Origin: Afifellaceae bacterium
GTDB taxonomy: Bacteria; Pseudomonadota; Alphaproteobacteria; Rhizobiales; Afifellaceae
Length of the DNA stretch: 64,000 bases
Direction: 5' to 3'
Assembly (NCBI GenBank): GCA_028284625.1
Contig: JANQRH010000016.1
Coordinates: 227,486 to 291,485 of the forward strand
This document shows, one piece after another, positions 1-10,080 of this stretch (the stretch's first letter is position 1; every line of letters starts with the position of its first letter). Both the position numbers and the translations under genes were made by a program. A model generated the notes under the pieces. That model saw only the letters and a list, made by a program, of their open reading frames with translations, was not told the DNA's origin and searched no databases.

Positions 1-1
1 G

Positions 2-580
2 GCCGGCAGAGTGACGTTCGCCTTGCCGAGCCGGGCCACGCTCGGGCTCGGCGTTTTGTGCTTCTTGTGCATGAGCAGTGAGGGTGCGGTTCTCGATTGG
101 GGCGCGCTGCATCTGGCGAGCAGCTTCGAGCACGGCGCTGGATTTGCGGCGACTGGATATGCCGTATTCTCCGCCGCCATGGCCGCCGCTCGTTTTGCCG
201 GCGACCGGATGCGCGGCGCGTTGGGGGCAGTGGCGCTGGTGCGCGGAAGCGGGTTTCTGGCGGCGGCGGGGATGATTGTCGTGCTGACCGTGCCGTCGCC
301 GGCGATCGCGGTCGCCGGCTTTGCGCTGGTCGGCCTTGGATTGGCGAACCTCGTTCCGGTCTTCTTCGGCGTGGCCGGGCGGATCACGTCGCAGGAGGCC
401 GGGGGCGCAATCGCGGCGGTCGCGACGCTTGGCTATACGGGATTTCTGCTCGGGCCACCGGTCATCGGGTTTGTGGCCGACGCGGCCGGTCTTAGCCGTG
501 CGCTGGGATTGATCGTGCTTGGCTGCCTGGCGATCGCGCTCTCCGCCAATGTCGTGCGCGGATCCGACAATCGCGGCTGA
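2..580 (+). CDS. MFS transporter, C-terminal part (5' truncated by window)
   Basis: The frame is open from the first bases and ends at 580, so the N-terminal half lies outside the window. The visible 190 or so residues form about six hydrophobic helices with the Gly/Ala-rich packing of the second half of a major facilitator. A conserved-looking segment (VGLGLANLVPVFF) resembles MFS proteins of the sugar/fucose-permease-like group. A GTG at 11 could in principle begin a shorter protein, but half a transporter is unlikely. Role: proton-coupled transport across the inner membrane, substrate not deducible. It is followed by about 100 nt of non-coding sequence and a convergent small gene. Confidence 0.75.
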   Translation, partial: AGRVTFALPSRATLGLGVLCFLCMSSEGAVLDWGALHLASSFEHGAGFAATGYAVFSAAMAAARFAGDRMRGALGAVALVRGSGFLAAAGMIVVLTVPSPAIAVAGFALVGLGLANLVPVFFGVAGRITSQEAGGAIAAVATLGYTGFLLGPPVIGFVADAAGLSRALGLIVLGCLAIALSANVVRGSDNRG

Positions 581-688
581 CGGCCGCCCTCGCAGGACGT
601 CCACGCAACAACCGGCCATTCACCATGATCGCTTGAATTGCGCCGGCGAGCCGACCCGCCAGCCGGCCAGTTCGGCTAGTCTAAGCCC

Positions 689-991
689 CTATTCGGCCGC
701 TTCGCTGTCGCTCTCGCCCTTCTTGCGCTTATCGGGCGCCTCGATTTCGCGTCCGCCAAGGCCTTTGAGGGGCGGAAGCTTGTTCACGCCACTGGAATCG
801 TAGGTCGTGATCTCCAGATCGCCCTCGGCTGCGCGCAATGCGCGGAGAAAAATGTCCAGTTCCATCAACGTCATCCGCAGATAGGCTTCCGACGCCTGGC
901 GCTTCTTGCTCTCATCCAGCACGGAGAGCGAAAAACCCATCCGTTCGAGATCGAAGTCCCGGATCTCAATCCCGAGATTGAGGTTGCTCAT
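689..991 (-). CDS. hypothetical protein, 100 aa
   Basis: Unrecognised small cytoplasmic protein. I chose the ATG at 991 rather than an in-frame GTG at 1000, because an AGGGGA Shine-Dalgarno sits at proper distance only from the ATG. The N-terminal 65 residues look like a compact alpha/beta fold with a mixed helix (ESKKRQASEAYLRMTLMELD). The C-terminal third is charged and probably disordered (Lys/Glu-rich, ending in acidic SDSEAAE). No signal peptide or membrane segment. It is convergent with the MFS gene and divergent from the next gene, so it is probably a single-gene unit. Confidence 0.55.
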   Translation of the reverse strand: MSNLNLGIEIRDFDLERMGFSLSVLDESKKRQASEAYLRMTLMELDIFLRALRAAEGDLEITTYDSSGVNKLPPLKGLGGREIEAPDKRKKGESDSEAAE

Positions 992-1198
992 GTTCGCCAC
1001 TCCCCTGCTACTCGCCGACCCGTTGCACTATTCACATGTCATCAATGATCATCCACCGAGCCGCGGTTCCACACAAGAGCCATTTATTGGTGAAAGCACG
1101 CCGCGCGGCCAGCCTGCCCGCATCGGCACCCCAATCCTGCCGGACAAATTGGCTACGGCTGAAAGAAGTCGATAAGATGACACGCCTCGGGAGGCCCC

Positions 1199-1552
1199 AT
1201 GTTCATCCGCACCGCCCTTTTGGCGCTCGCTTTTTCGGCGGGAGTCGGCGCTTCTGCGGCCGCCACCTTTGCCGATGCCGCCCGCCTGCTTGACGGGGCG
1301 TGGCATGGCGACGCGTTTGTCCTGAGGATCGACGCGGAGCGCGCGCAGGCGAGCCTGGCGGCCGATCGCCCGTTTGAGTGGGAGCGCTTCATCATCAAGG
1401 ATATCCAGGGCGACGCCGTCATTTTCGCCATCGGGGCGGAGCTTTTTGAGGCGAAGATCGGGGCTGAGACGCTGACGCTCACCAGCACCAGCTTTCGCGG
1501 CGCACGTGTCCTTTTCCGCGACACAACGCTGCGCGGAACGGCCTCGGACTAG
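1199..1552 (+). CDS. hypothetical secreted protein, 117 aa
   Basis: Short protein with a clear Sec-type signal peptide (residues 1-22: basic start, hydrophobic core, Ala-rich cleavage site after GASAAA). A GGGAGG ribosome-binding site lies just ahead of the ATG. The mature part is about 95 residues, predicted beta-rich, without cysteines or a recognisable domain, so a small periplasmic protein is likely. Product unknown. Confidence 0.55.
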   Translation: MFIRTALLALAFSAGVGASAAATFADAARLLDGAWHGDAFVLRIDAERAQASLAADRPFEWERFIIKDIQGDAVIFAIGAELFEAKIGAETLTLTSTSFRGARVLFRDTTLRGTASD

Positions 1553-1692
1553 GTGCCTGAAGCGGCGGAAGGTGACGATGGGACAAAATGCCTGCCGGCG
1601 GCTTGAGCGGCGATGCGGGCCACGCCAATGTGCGGGGCCGGTCGGAGCACCCGGCATGCCCGCTTCGCAGTTACCAGACGCAAGGACACGCA

Positions 1693-2214
1693 GTGCAAGA
1701 CGCTGAAGACGATCGCGGCGATCGCCCGAGCAATGCGGTGTCGGCTCCGACTGCGGCGGCGGGGCCGGACGCGCGCGCGGCGCTGTCGATTGAAATCTCG
1801 CGTCTGGTGGCGCGTGTGCTTGCCGACGAAACGATTGATCGACAAGCGGAGGCGGATCGGCTGGCGCGGCTATTTCCCGGTGCCGGAATGTCGGGCGAAA
1901 TGGTCGCCCAGGCCATCGATAGTGCGGCGGGAATGGTCGGCATGATGCGCCAGGACGGTGCGGCCGATGCGGAGGCCGATGCGAGCGCTCAGCAGGAGGC
2001 CGGCGACGACGGGATCGCGATGCCGCAGGCCCAATTGCTGCCCGACGCGGACGATCCCGTCGCCGAAGACATCGCGGCGGACGGACACGCTGCACCGTCG
2101 GACGTTGGAGAGAAGCCCACCGAACCGGCGACAAAGACGGATTCCGGCGTCGCGATCACGCGTAACGTCGCGGCAGCTGTTCGGCGGGCGTTGTTCGGCG
2201 GCCGGCGGCGCTGA
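1693..2214 (+). CDS. hypothetical Ala/Asp-rich protein, 173 aa
   Basis: The frame opens at 1588, but a GTG at 1693 has an AAGGA ribosome-binding site at ideal spacing, and composition upstream of it does not look coding, so I start there. Residues 28-85 form an amphipathic helical region (ALSIEISRLVARVLADE, then MSGEMVAQAIDSAAGMV). The middle is a low-complexity Ala/Asp/Glu linker, and the end is basic (VRRALFGGRRR). No signal peptide. Function unknown; the linker and basic tail would suit a DNA- or RNA-associated small protein, but that is speculation. Confidence 0.45.
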   Translation: MQDAEDDRGDRPSNAVSAPTAAAGPDARAALSIEISRLVARVLADETIDRQAEADRLARLFPGAGMSGEMVAQAIDSAAGMVGMMRQDGAADAEADASAQQEAGDDGIAMPQAQLLPDADDPVAEDIAADGHAAPSDVGEKPTEPATKTDSGVAITRNVAAAVRRALFGGRRR

Positions 2215-2282
2215 AAGTGCTGCGGCTTCGGAAGAAGCGTATTCGGCGGTCATGCGACGCTCAGGAATAAGGAGAAGCGAGA

Positions 2283-3041
2283 ATGCTCAACGATCTGGCG
2301 GGTAAACGCGTCGTCATCACCGGCGGAAGCACGGGCATCGGCGCGGCGGCGGCCAAGGCCCTGGCGGCGTCCGGCGCGATAATCGCCCTCCATTACAATG
2401 CCAGCGAGAGCGATGCGACCGATGTTGCGGCGGCGATCCGCGACGCCGGCGGCACATGCCACCTCGTCCGTGGCGATCTTCTGCAGCCGGATGAGGCACC
2501 GCGCGTCGTCAAGGAGGCCGCCGAGGCGCTCGGCGGGATGGATGTCCTCATCAACAATGCCGGCTCGCTGATCAAACGAACGCCGTTTGAGGAGTTGCAG
2601 GACGATCTCGTCGACAAGGTCTTTGACCTCAACGTGCGTGCCGTGATCAAGGCGATCCAGGCTGCGCTGCCTTATCTGGAGATGGCGCACGGCTCCGTCA
2701 TCAATGTCGGCTCAATCGCCGGCGTCAACGGCGGCGGGCCGGGGGCTGCCGTCTACGGCGCCTCCAAGGGCTTCATCCATAATCTCACCCGGCACCTCGC
2801 CCGCGTCTATGCGGAGAAGGGCATCCGCGTGAACGCCGTGGCGCCGGGCGTGATCGACACGCCGTTCCACGCCGCGACGGCGCCGGAGATGAAAGAAGCC
2901 ATGCGCGCGACGATACCGTTGGGCCGGCTGGGGGTGGCGGAGGATTGCGCCGGCGCGTTCCTCTTCCTGGCGTCCGACCAGATGAGCGGCTACGTGACGG
3001 GCCAGACCATCCACGTGAATGGCGGGCAGTTGATGGCGTAG
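2283..3041 (+). CDS. SDR family NAD(P)-dependent oxidoreductase
   Basis: 252 residues, the normal size of a classical short-chain dehydrogenase. Visible motifs: nucleotide-binding TGGSTGIG (residues 12-19), the structural NNAG near residue 90, catalytic Ser in the INVGSIAG strand, and catalytic Tyr/Lys in YGASKGF. The C-terminal PGVIDTPF and the GYVTGQTIHVNGG ending are typical of FabG-like and sugar/steroid SDRs. A strong AAGGAGAAG ribosome-binding site precedes the ATG. Cytoplasmic reduction or oxidation of an alcohol/ketone; the substrate cannot be read from the sequence. It stands alone, convergent with the GST gene. Confidence 0.9.
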   Translation: MLNDLAGKRVVITGGSTGIGAAAAKALAASGAIIALHYNASESDATDVAAAIRDAGGTCHLVRGDLLQPDEAPRVVKEAAEALGGMDVLINNAGSLIKRTPFEELQDDLVDKVFDLNVRAVIKAIQAALPYLEMAHGSVINVGSIAGVNGGGPGAAVYGASKGFIHNLTRHLARVYAEKGIRVNAVAPGVIDTPFHAATAPEMKEAMRATIPLGRLGVAEDCAGAFLFLASDQMSGYVTGQTIHVNGGQLMA

Positions 3042-3067
3042 GCGGCTCGGCGCTCTAGCGACGGGCG

Positions 3068-4039
3068 TCAGTCGCGCCCGTGCGGTGCCTCCCAGTCGAT
3101 CCCCGCCGGGCCGGCCGGCACGATGCCGAGCGGATTACGCAGTTCGCTCCGCGAGTGATAGCCGCGCCTGTAGATATCGAACTTCACCGTCTCTTTGACG
3201 CCCGGCATCTGATAGATGGCGCGCGCATAGGGCCACAGATGCGCATAGTCGATCAGCCGGCGGATGTTGCACTTGAAGGCGGAATGATAGGCGACGTCGA
3301 AGCGCGCCAATGTCGGGAAGAGGCGCAGATCCGCCTCGGTGAAGTGCTCGCCGGCGAGATAACGCGACGTGCTGAGATGCCGGTCGATCGCGTCGAGCGT
3401 TTCGAAGAGGTCGCGCACGGCCGCATCATAGGCGTCTTGCGTGCGCGCGAAGCCGGCGCGGTAGACGCCGTTGTTGACGCTCTGATAGATGCGCGCGTTC
3501 CAATCCTCGATCTCCTCGGCGCAGTCAGCCGGATAGAGGTCCGGCCCGCTCGTGCCTGCCGAAGCGAAGGCGCTGTTGAACATGCGGACGACGTCGGCGG
3601 ATTCGTTTGAGACGGCGCGACCCGTTTCCGTGTCGACGATGAGCGGCACGGTCACGCGCCCGGTATAGCGCTCAACGCTGCGAGTATAGACTTCATGAAG
3701 TGCCGCGGCGCCGTGAAGCTTGTCGGCGAACGCACCGTCGGCATCGAAGACCCATCCCTGGTCGGTGCGCTGCGGCCGCGCGAACGACGCGTCGATGATG
3801 TCGTCCAGCCCTTTGAGCCGGCGCGCCAGCAACGCGCGGTGCGCCCAAGGGCAGTTCCACGCCACATAAAGGTGATAGCGGCCGGGCGTGGCCGGGAAGC
3901 CGCCCTCGCCTGTCGGGCCTGCGCTGCCGTCCGGCGTCAACCAGTTGCGCACCACGCTTGGTGCACGTTTGAAGGCGCCGTCGCGGCTCGCCTGCGGCGG
4001 TTCCTCCACGAGGTAGGCGCCGTCGATCATCGTGCCCAT
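3068..4039 (-). CDS. yqjG: glutathione S-transferase family protein, glutathionyl-hydroquinone reductase type
   Basis: 323 residues, the usual length of Xi-class GSTs (YqjG/ECM4). The N-terminal thioredoxin-like fold carries NCPWAHR (residues 60-66), the family's catalytic Cys-Pro-Trp motif. The W of the early GPTGEGGFPATPGRYHL loop and the C-terminal helical domain (AGEHFTEADLRLFPTLARFD) also match. Known role: glutathione-dependent reduction of glutathionyl-hydroquinones in the cytoplasm. It is convergent with the SDR gene. The intergenic region on its other side carries an FNR-type box directed at the neighbour. Confidence 0.88.
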   Translation of the reverse strand: MGTMIDGAYLVEEPPQASRDGAFKRAPSVVRNWLTPDGSAGPTGEGGFPATPGRYHLYVAWNCPWAHRALLARRLKGLDDIIDASFARPQRTDQGWVFDADGAFADKLHGAAALHEVYTRSVERYTGRVTVPLIVDTETGRAVSNESADVVRMFNSAFASAGTSGPDLYPADCAEEIEDWNARIYQSVNNGVYRAGFARTQDAYDAAVRDLFETLDAIDRHLSTSRYLAGEHFTEADLRLFPTLARFDVAYHSAFKCNIRRLIDYAHLWPYARAIYQMPGVKETVKFDIYRRGYHSRSELRNPLGIVPAGPAGIDWEAPHGRD

Positions 4040-4122
4040 TGGCCAGCCCTTAACGCATTGTAACTAAAGGGTCACGCGGCCCCGCGCCGGTGCTCGCGTG
4101 GCGGACCCTTCGCGGCTATCAT

Positions 4123-4136
4123 TTGATCCGGATCAA
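4123..4136 (+). promoter_or_regulatory. perfect FNR/FixK-type box (anaerobox)
   Basis: TTGAT-CCGG-ATCAA is an exact match to the consensus TTGAT-N4-ATCAA bound by FNR, FixK and Dnr-type regulators. It ends 50 nt before the GTG of the miniprotein gene at 4187. A box centred near -41.5 would put transcription start at about 4171, leaving a short leader. The box is symmetric and could also influence the divergent GST gene, whose start is 84 nt away. The match is seen directly; regulation is inferred. Confidence 0.7.
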
Positions 4137-4186
4137 CGCGCCGGCTGACGGGCTCACCACCATCGCCGGACAAGCAGGAATGCGAC

Positions 4187-4354
4187 GTGGAACAGGATCC
4201 CAAACCGCATTATCCGCTGTCATGCCCGCTCTGCGGCATCGCCATGATCGGCGAGAAGGCGGAGCCTGAGCAACCGGATTTCGACCTGCACCGCTGCTTG
4301 AGCTGTGGCACGGTTGTCGAGATCCCGGGGCTTCCGCCGTCAGACGACGGCTGA
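4187..4354 (+). CDS. small CxxC...CxxC zinc-ribbon-like protein, 55 aa
   Basis: A 55-codon frame (GTG start, TGA stop) with two Cys pairs, C13-x2-C16 and C37-x2-C40, in CPLCG and CLSCG contexts: the knuckle pattern of a small zinc ribbon or rubredoxin-like metal site. An AGGA ribosome-binding site lies about 8 nt upstream of the GTG, and a perfect FNR-type box lies 50 nt upstream. It does not match a family I know. The sharp Cys spacing, regulatory box and Shine-Dalgarno together make it a real gene despite its size. Likely cytoplasmic; it may bind Zn or Fe and may work during low oxygen. Confidence 0.65.
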   Translation: MEQDPKPHYPLSCPLCGIAMIGEKAEPEQPDFDLHRCLSCGTVVEIPGLPPSDDG

Positions 4355-4368
4355 CCAACACGCGCGAA

Positions 4369-4392
4369 TTAGCCCCCCCTTGAGGGAGGTTA
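4369..4392. repeat. palindromic intergenic repeat (CCTCCC...GGGAGG type), solo copy
   Basis: A short imperfect palindrome built from TTAGCCCCCCCT and TGAGGGAGGTTAA. Related palindromes occur at 18943-18970 and at both ends of the composite element at 27220-27371. It lies between the miniprotein gene and the convergent persulfide dioxygenase gene, and might also act as a bidirectional transcription barrier. Confidence 0.6.
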
Positions 4393-4421
4393 AGGCAGAG
4401 CTTGCCGCTCGGGATCGTAAT

Positions 4422-5456
4422 CTAAACGACGGGCCCGCTCGCTTTCTTCCAGGCATCGAGGCCGCCCTTGATATGGCAAGCCGACGACAGGCCGGCTTCG
4501 TCGGCCGCCTCCACCGCCATCGCCGAGCGCTCACCGAAGGCACAATAGAAGACGAGTTGCTTGCCGGTGGAATTGGCGAGCTCGTAGAGAAGTCCGCCCG
4601 GCGACAGATGGTCCGACAGGCTGCCATAGGGCGCATGCACGGCGCCGGGTATCTGTCCGTGGCGCTCGCGCTCGGATTTGTCGCGGAGATCGACGAGCAC
4701 ACAATCACCCCCTTGGAGCAGCGTGAGAGCATCGTCGCAGCCGAGCGAGCGCGCCTTTATCTCGGGATGATCCTGCTTCAGTCCGACATGCAGATTGGCC
4801 GGGACCGCGACATCCATCATCTTGGGGTTCGGCAGGTTGAGGCTGTTCATGATGTCGACATACTCGTCGACTGACCCGACCTGCAGGCGCGGATTGAACG
4901 CTTTCTCCTCGCCGATCGTGCTGACTGTGTCGCCCTTATAATCGTGCGCCGGATAGACGAGCGTCTCCTCCGGTAGCTTCAAGAGCCTGTCGAACAGCGA
5001 GTGATACTGATCGACCGGGTTGCCGTTCTGAAAATCGGTGCGCCCGGTGCCACGGATGAGCAGCGTATCGCCGGTGAACACGCGGTCGTTCATCTGGAAG
5101 CTGTATGAGTCGCTCGTGTGACCCGGCGTGTAGATGGTGTCGAGGCCGACGCCTTCGATCTCCACCTTCTCGCCGTCCGCCACGCGCATCGACACGACAT
5201 CGACGCCGCTCATCTCACCCATCACGGTGATGCAGCGTGTGCGGTCGCGGAGCTCCGCGAGCCCGGTCACATGGTCGGCGTGCACATGGGTGTCGATCGC
5301 CTTGATGAGCCTGAGGTCCAGCTCGTCGAGCAGCTTGAGGTAGCGGTCGACGCGCTCCAGGACAGGGTCGATGATGAGCGCTTCGCCGCCTTTGCGGCTG
5401 GCGATCAGATAGGTGTAGGTCGACGAGGTCGTGTCGAACAATTGGCGGAAGATCAT
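4422..5456 (-). CDS. persulfide dioxygenase-rhodanese fusion (ETHE1-like MBL-fold plus sulfurtransferase)
   Basis: 344 residues in two domains. Residues 1-235 are a metallo-beta-lactamase fold with THVHADH (mononuclear iron site), GHTSDSY, the ETHE1 signature GTGRTDFQNG, and the later metal His in YPAHDY. Residues 245-344 form a rhodanese domain with a catalytic Cys loop (YCAFGERS). Family knowledge: ETHE1 enzymes oxidise glutathione persulfide to sulfite with O2, and the rhodanese part can form thiosulfate, so this is sulfide detoxification in the cytoplasm. The fused form is common in bacteria. It is convergent with the zinc-ribbon miniprotein. Confidence 0.9.
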   Translation of the reverse strand: MIFRQLFDTTSSTYTYLIASRKGGEALIIDPVLERVDRYLKLLDELDLRLIKAIDTHVHADHVTGLAELRDRTRCITVMGEMSGVDVVSMRVADGEKVEIEGVGLDTIYTPGHTSDSYSFQMNDRVFTGDTLLIRGTGRTDFQNGNPVDQYHSLFDRLLKLPEETLVYPAHDYKGDTVSTIGEEKAFNPRLQVGSVDEYVDIMNSLNLPNPKMMDVAVPANLHVGLKQDHPEIKARSLGCDDALTLLQGGDCVLVDLRDKSERERHGQIPGAVHAPYGSLSDHLSPGGLLYELANSTGKQLVFYCAFGERSAMAVEAADEAGLSSACHIKGGLDAWKKASGPVV

Positions 5457-5589
5457 GGGTGGTCATCCGATCCGTCGCGTTGGTGCTGCCGACATTCTTC
5501 GACGCGCGCCGGCGGTTCGCAAGACGGTTTAGAGACGCAGCTTGACGAGCCGGCAATCTAACACGGCAGCAGTGGCGCGGCAGTGCTCC

Positions 5590-6711
5590 TCAGCCGTCGC
5601 GCAGCACCATGTCGTCGCGATGGATCATCTCCGCACGGCCGCGATAGCCGAGGATCGCCTCGATCTCGCCGGAGCGCTTGCCGACAATGCGCTTGGCGTC
5701 CTCCACATCGAAGGCCACGAGCCCGCGGCCGATCTCCGCGCCTCCATCGGCCAGGATGGAGACCGCATCGCCGCGCGCGAAGCGACCGTTGACGCCGGTC
5801 ACGCCGGCCGGAAGCAGGCTCTTGCCAGCCTTCAACGCAGCCGCGGCGCCGGAATCGACCGAGACTGAGCCACGTGGCTCAAGATGGCTGGCGATCCACG
5901 CCTTGCGGGCGCTGGCCGGCGTCGCCTGCGGCGCGAACCAAGTGGCGCGCGCGCCGGCATCGATCGCCTTCAGCGGGTTCTTCACATGTCCGGAGGCGAT
6001 CACCATGGCGGCGCCTGCAGAGGTGGCGATGCGCGCCGCCTCGACCTTCGTCTTCATGCCGCCGCGTGACAGATCAGAACCGGCGGAGCCGGCCATCGCC
6101 TCAATCGCCGGCGTGACCGCCGGCACGAAGTCGATATGCGCGGCGCTCGGATCGCTAGCGGGCGGCGCGGAGTAAAGCCCGTCCACGTCGGAGAGCAGCA
6201 CCAGGCAGTCGGCGCCGACCATCGCTGCGACCCGTGCCGCCAGCCGGTCGTTGTCGCCGTAGCGGATCTCGGTCGTGGCGACCGTGTCGTTCTCGTTGAT
6301 GACCGGGACGGCGCGCATCTTCATCAGCGTGGCGAAGGTGGCGCGGGCGTTGAGGTAGCGCCGCCGCTCCTCCGTGTCGCCGAGCGTCAGAAGAATTTGC
6401 GCGGCATGCAGGTCATGCGCGGCGAGGCTCTCCGCCCAGGCGCCCGCCAACGCGATCTGCCCAGCCGCGGCGGCGGCCTGCGCCTCCTCCAGCTTCAGCA
6501 CGTCGCGCCCCAGCTGAAGCGCGCGCCGGCCAAGCGCAATCGCACCAGAGGAGACGATAATCACGCGCCGGCCGTCGCCCATCAGCATAGCGACGTCCTC
6601 AGCAAGGGCGGCGAGCCAGTCGCGGTCGAGCCGCCCGGTCGCGCCATCGACGAGGAGCGACGAGCCGACCTTCACGACGATGCGGCGATGCGCGGCGAGT
6701 GAACGTTTCAT
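5590..6711 (-). CDS. proB: glutamate 5-kinase
   Basis: 373 residues with the full architecture: an amino-acid kinase domain ([10 protein letters not shown] near residue 12, VSSGAIALG at about 54, [17 protein letters not shown] at about 140, [10 protein letters not shown] at about 220) and a C-terminal PUA domain (residues 280-360). It phosphorylates glutamate to start proline synthesis in the cytoplasm. In many Hyphomicrobiales proB follows obgE directly; here a GNAT gene on the other strand separates them. proA is not visible downstream. Confidence 0.96.
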   Translation of the reverse strand: MKRSLAAHRRIVVKVGSSLLVDGATGRLDRDWLAALAEDVAMLMGDGRRVIIVSSGAIALGRRALQLGRDVLKLEEAQAAAAAGQIALAGAWAESLAAHDLHAAQILLTLGDTEERRRYLNARATFATLMKMRAVPVINENDTVATTEIRYGDNDRLAARVAAMVGADCLVLLSDVDGLYSAPPASDPSAAHIDFVPAVTPAIEAMAGSAGSDLSRGGMKTKVEAARIATSAGAAMVIASGHVKNPLKAIDAGARATWFAPQATPASARKAWIASHLEPRGSVSVDSGAAAALKAGKSLLPAGVTGVNGRFARGDAVSILADGGAEIGRGLVAFDVEDAKRIVGKRSGEIEAILGYRGRAEMIHRDDMVLRDG

Positions 6712-6866
6712 GATCCAAGCGGGCCTTTAAGCGGGCGCCGGGTTCTCTAGCACAGCCTCGCCAAACTTTGCCTATCGCCGGATTTGCTGCTTAACCGGGC
6801 AAGCCACGAGGCGCGACGCTGCACCGGGTCAGCTGTGCGTGACGTGATGCATCGGGACGAGGATAC

Positions 6867-7430
6867 ATGACAGAGACGGCTTCAATCGCCGACCGGTGCC
6901 GGTTTCAGACCGCGCGGCTTTCCGTTGAGGGCTGGCGCGAGGCGCTTGCCACGGGCGCCGGCCGCGCGGCGCTTGCTGAGCGCATGGTCGACATCCTAAC
7001 GCCGGACGTGACGGAGATGCTGCCGCCGAAATGGCAGCCGCTTGGATCTCTCGATGAGGCGCTTGAGTGGCTCGATGCGCGCGCCGCGGAAGGCGATTGC
7101 TTCACGGTCAAGACCAAGGACGACGACCGCATCGTCGGATGCCTTGTCGCCTATGCCGAGACGGCGGAGTCCGATCCCGCGCTGCTTGATTTGCGCATCG
7201 GCTATCTCTTCGCTCGTGAGGCCTGGGGGCACGGCTATGCCAGCGAGCTGATCGCGGGCCTGGTCGATTGGTGCGAGGCCGCCGGTGATATCCGCACGCT
7301 TATCGGCGGCGTGGAGGAGGACAACACCGCGTCCATCCGTGTCCTGGAGAAGAACGGCTTTCGGATCGTACCCGAAGGCGCTGAGCCACCGATGGTCGTG
7401 ATGGAGCGCGTGCTGCAGCCTGACACCTAG
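6867..7430 (+). CDS. GNAT family N-acetyltransferase (RimJ/RimL-like)
   Basis: 187 residues. An acetyl-CoA binding region resembles motif A (REAWGHGYASELIAGLVDW, around residues 118-136), followed by the typical late NTASIRVLEKNGFR. It resembles RimJ/RimL-type acetyltransferases acting on protein N-termini or small amines; the substrate is unknown. The gene sits alone on the plus strand between proB and obgE, interrupting an otherwise co-oriented block. Confidence 0.85.
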   Translation: MTETASIADRCRFQTARLSVEGWREALATGAGRAALAERMVDILTPDVTEMLPPKWQPLGSLDEALEWLDARAAEGDCFTVKTKDDDRIVGCLVAYAETAESDPALLDLRIGYLFAREAWGHGYASELIAGLVDWCEAAGDIRTLIGGVEEDNTASIRVLEKNGFRIVPEGAEPPMVVMERVLQPDT

Positions 7431-7452
7431 CCCGGTAGCCGCCGTTACTATC

Positions 7453-9032
<1,580 letters not shown>

Positions 9033-9053
9033 GCGGTAGAGGCCCGTCCAAGT

Positions 9054-9084
9054 AAAAAGGGGAAGCGGCGCCCCGCTTCCCCTT
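9054..9084 (-). terminator. Rho-independent terminator after rpmA
   Basis: A 12-bp perfect stem (9057-9068 with 9073-9084, four-base loop CGCC) followed on the minus strand by a run of U (complement of the A tract at 9054-9058). It lies 48 nt past the rpmA stop and before the GNAT start, so rplU-rpmA is probably a separate transcription unit from GNAT-obgE, or is partly attenuated there. Confidence 0.85.
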
Positions 9085-9131
9085 CTCATCTCAACACCGG
9101 GTCGGCAGGACGCCGGCGCAAATCCGTCCGG

Positions 9132-9398
9132 CTATTCGGCGGGCTCGCTCGGCTCCACGGACACGTAGGAGCGTCCGCCCGCCTTGCGCGAAAACGACAC
9201 ACGGCCCGCCGTCAGCGCGAAGATCGTATGATCCTTGCCTAGGCCGACATTGTCGCCGGGCCGCCACTTGGTGCCGCGCTGGCGCACGATGATGTTGCCG
9301 GGCACGACCGCCTCGCCGCCATATTTCTTGATGCCGAGACGCCGGCCGGCGGTGTCGCGCCCGTTGCGTGAAGAGCCGCCCGCTTTCTTATGTGCCAT
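9132..9398 (-). CDS. rpmA: 50S ribosomal protein L27
   Basis: 88 residues, standard bacterial L27: begins [16 protein letters not shown], contains [23 protein letters not shown] and the GKDHTIFAL block. No N-terminal cleavage extension as in Firmicutes. It starts one base after the rplU stop, so it is co-translated with L21, and is followed by a strong terminator. Confidence 0.98.
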   Translation of the reverse strand: MAHKKAGGSSRNGRDTAGRRLGIKKYGGEAVVPGNIIVRQRGTKWRPGDNVGLGKDHTIFALTAGRVSFSRKAGGRSYVSVEPSEPAE

Positions 9399-9399
9399 C

Positions 9400-10080
9400 T
9401 CAGTCCTCCTTCGCGGCCTCGGCCAACGCTTTGGCCTGACTGACCCAATCGTCGCGCTCGATGCGGCCCTTGAAGCTCAGCGCATCGTCGACGCGTTTGA
9501 TATCCTCCGCCGTGAAGGCGGCGATTTGCGCAAAGCGCGTGACGCCAAGCCCGTTCAGCTTCTTCTCAAGCGCCGGCCCGACGCCGCTGATCTTCTTCAG
9601 ATCGTCGGCCTGACCTTCCGGCGCCTGGAAAAGCGGCGTGCCTTCCGACGCAGGTGGTGTCTTCTCAGGCGCTGTTTCGGCGGCGGGCTTCGGTTCCGCT
9701 TCGGCCTTGGGCGTGGCTTTCGGCTTGGGCTCCGCCTTCGGTTTCGCCTTTGCCTTGGTCGGCGCCTTGCCGTCGGTCAGAATCTCCGTCACGCGCACCA
9801 GCGTGAAGAGCTGGCGGTGGCCGTTCTTACGGCGGGAGTTCTTGCGGCGGCGCTTCTTGAAGACGATGACCTTGTCGCCGCGGCCCTGCTCGACGATCTC
9901 CGCGGCGACCGATGCGCCGGCGACCAGCGGCGCGCCGACATTGGGCGCCTCACCGCCGAGCATCAGCACGTCTGGAAAGGTAACCGTCTCGCCGGGCTCG
10001 CCCGGCAGCTTCTCAACTTCCAATGTCTCGCCGGCGGCGACGCGATATTGCTTCCCGCCGGTCTTGATGACTGCGAACAT
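9400..10080 (-). CDS. rplU: 50S ribosomal protein L21 with helix-hairpin-helix C-terminal extension
   Basis: I start at ATG 10080 ([14 protein letters not shown]), giving 226 residues; the frame opens upstream at 10113. Residues 1-103 are ordinary L21, including the [16 protein letters not shown] rRNA-binding segment. Next come about 45 residues of Lys/Pro/Ala repeats ([20 protein letters not shown]) and a final helix-hairpin-helix-like domain ([21 protein letters not shown]). The extension is a known feature of alphaproteobacterial L21 and probably contacts nucleic acid. Confidence 0.96.
   Translation of the reverse strand: MFAVIKTGGKQYRVAAGETLEVEKLPGEPGETVTFPDVLMLGGEAPNVGAPLVAGASVAAEIVEQGRGDKVIVFKKRRRKNSRRKNGHRQLFTLVRVTEILTDGKAPTKAKAKPKAEPKPKATPKAEAEPKPAAETAPEKTPPASEGTPLFQAPEGQADDLKKISGVGPALEKKLNGLGVTRFAQIAAFTAEDIKRVDDALSFKGRIERDDWVSQAKALAEAAKED

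Noticed and set aside
1049..2134. Open frame of 361 codons on the minus strand
   Set aside because: Arg/Pro/His-rich shadow of two plus-strand genes with better starts and composition.
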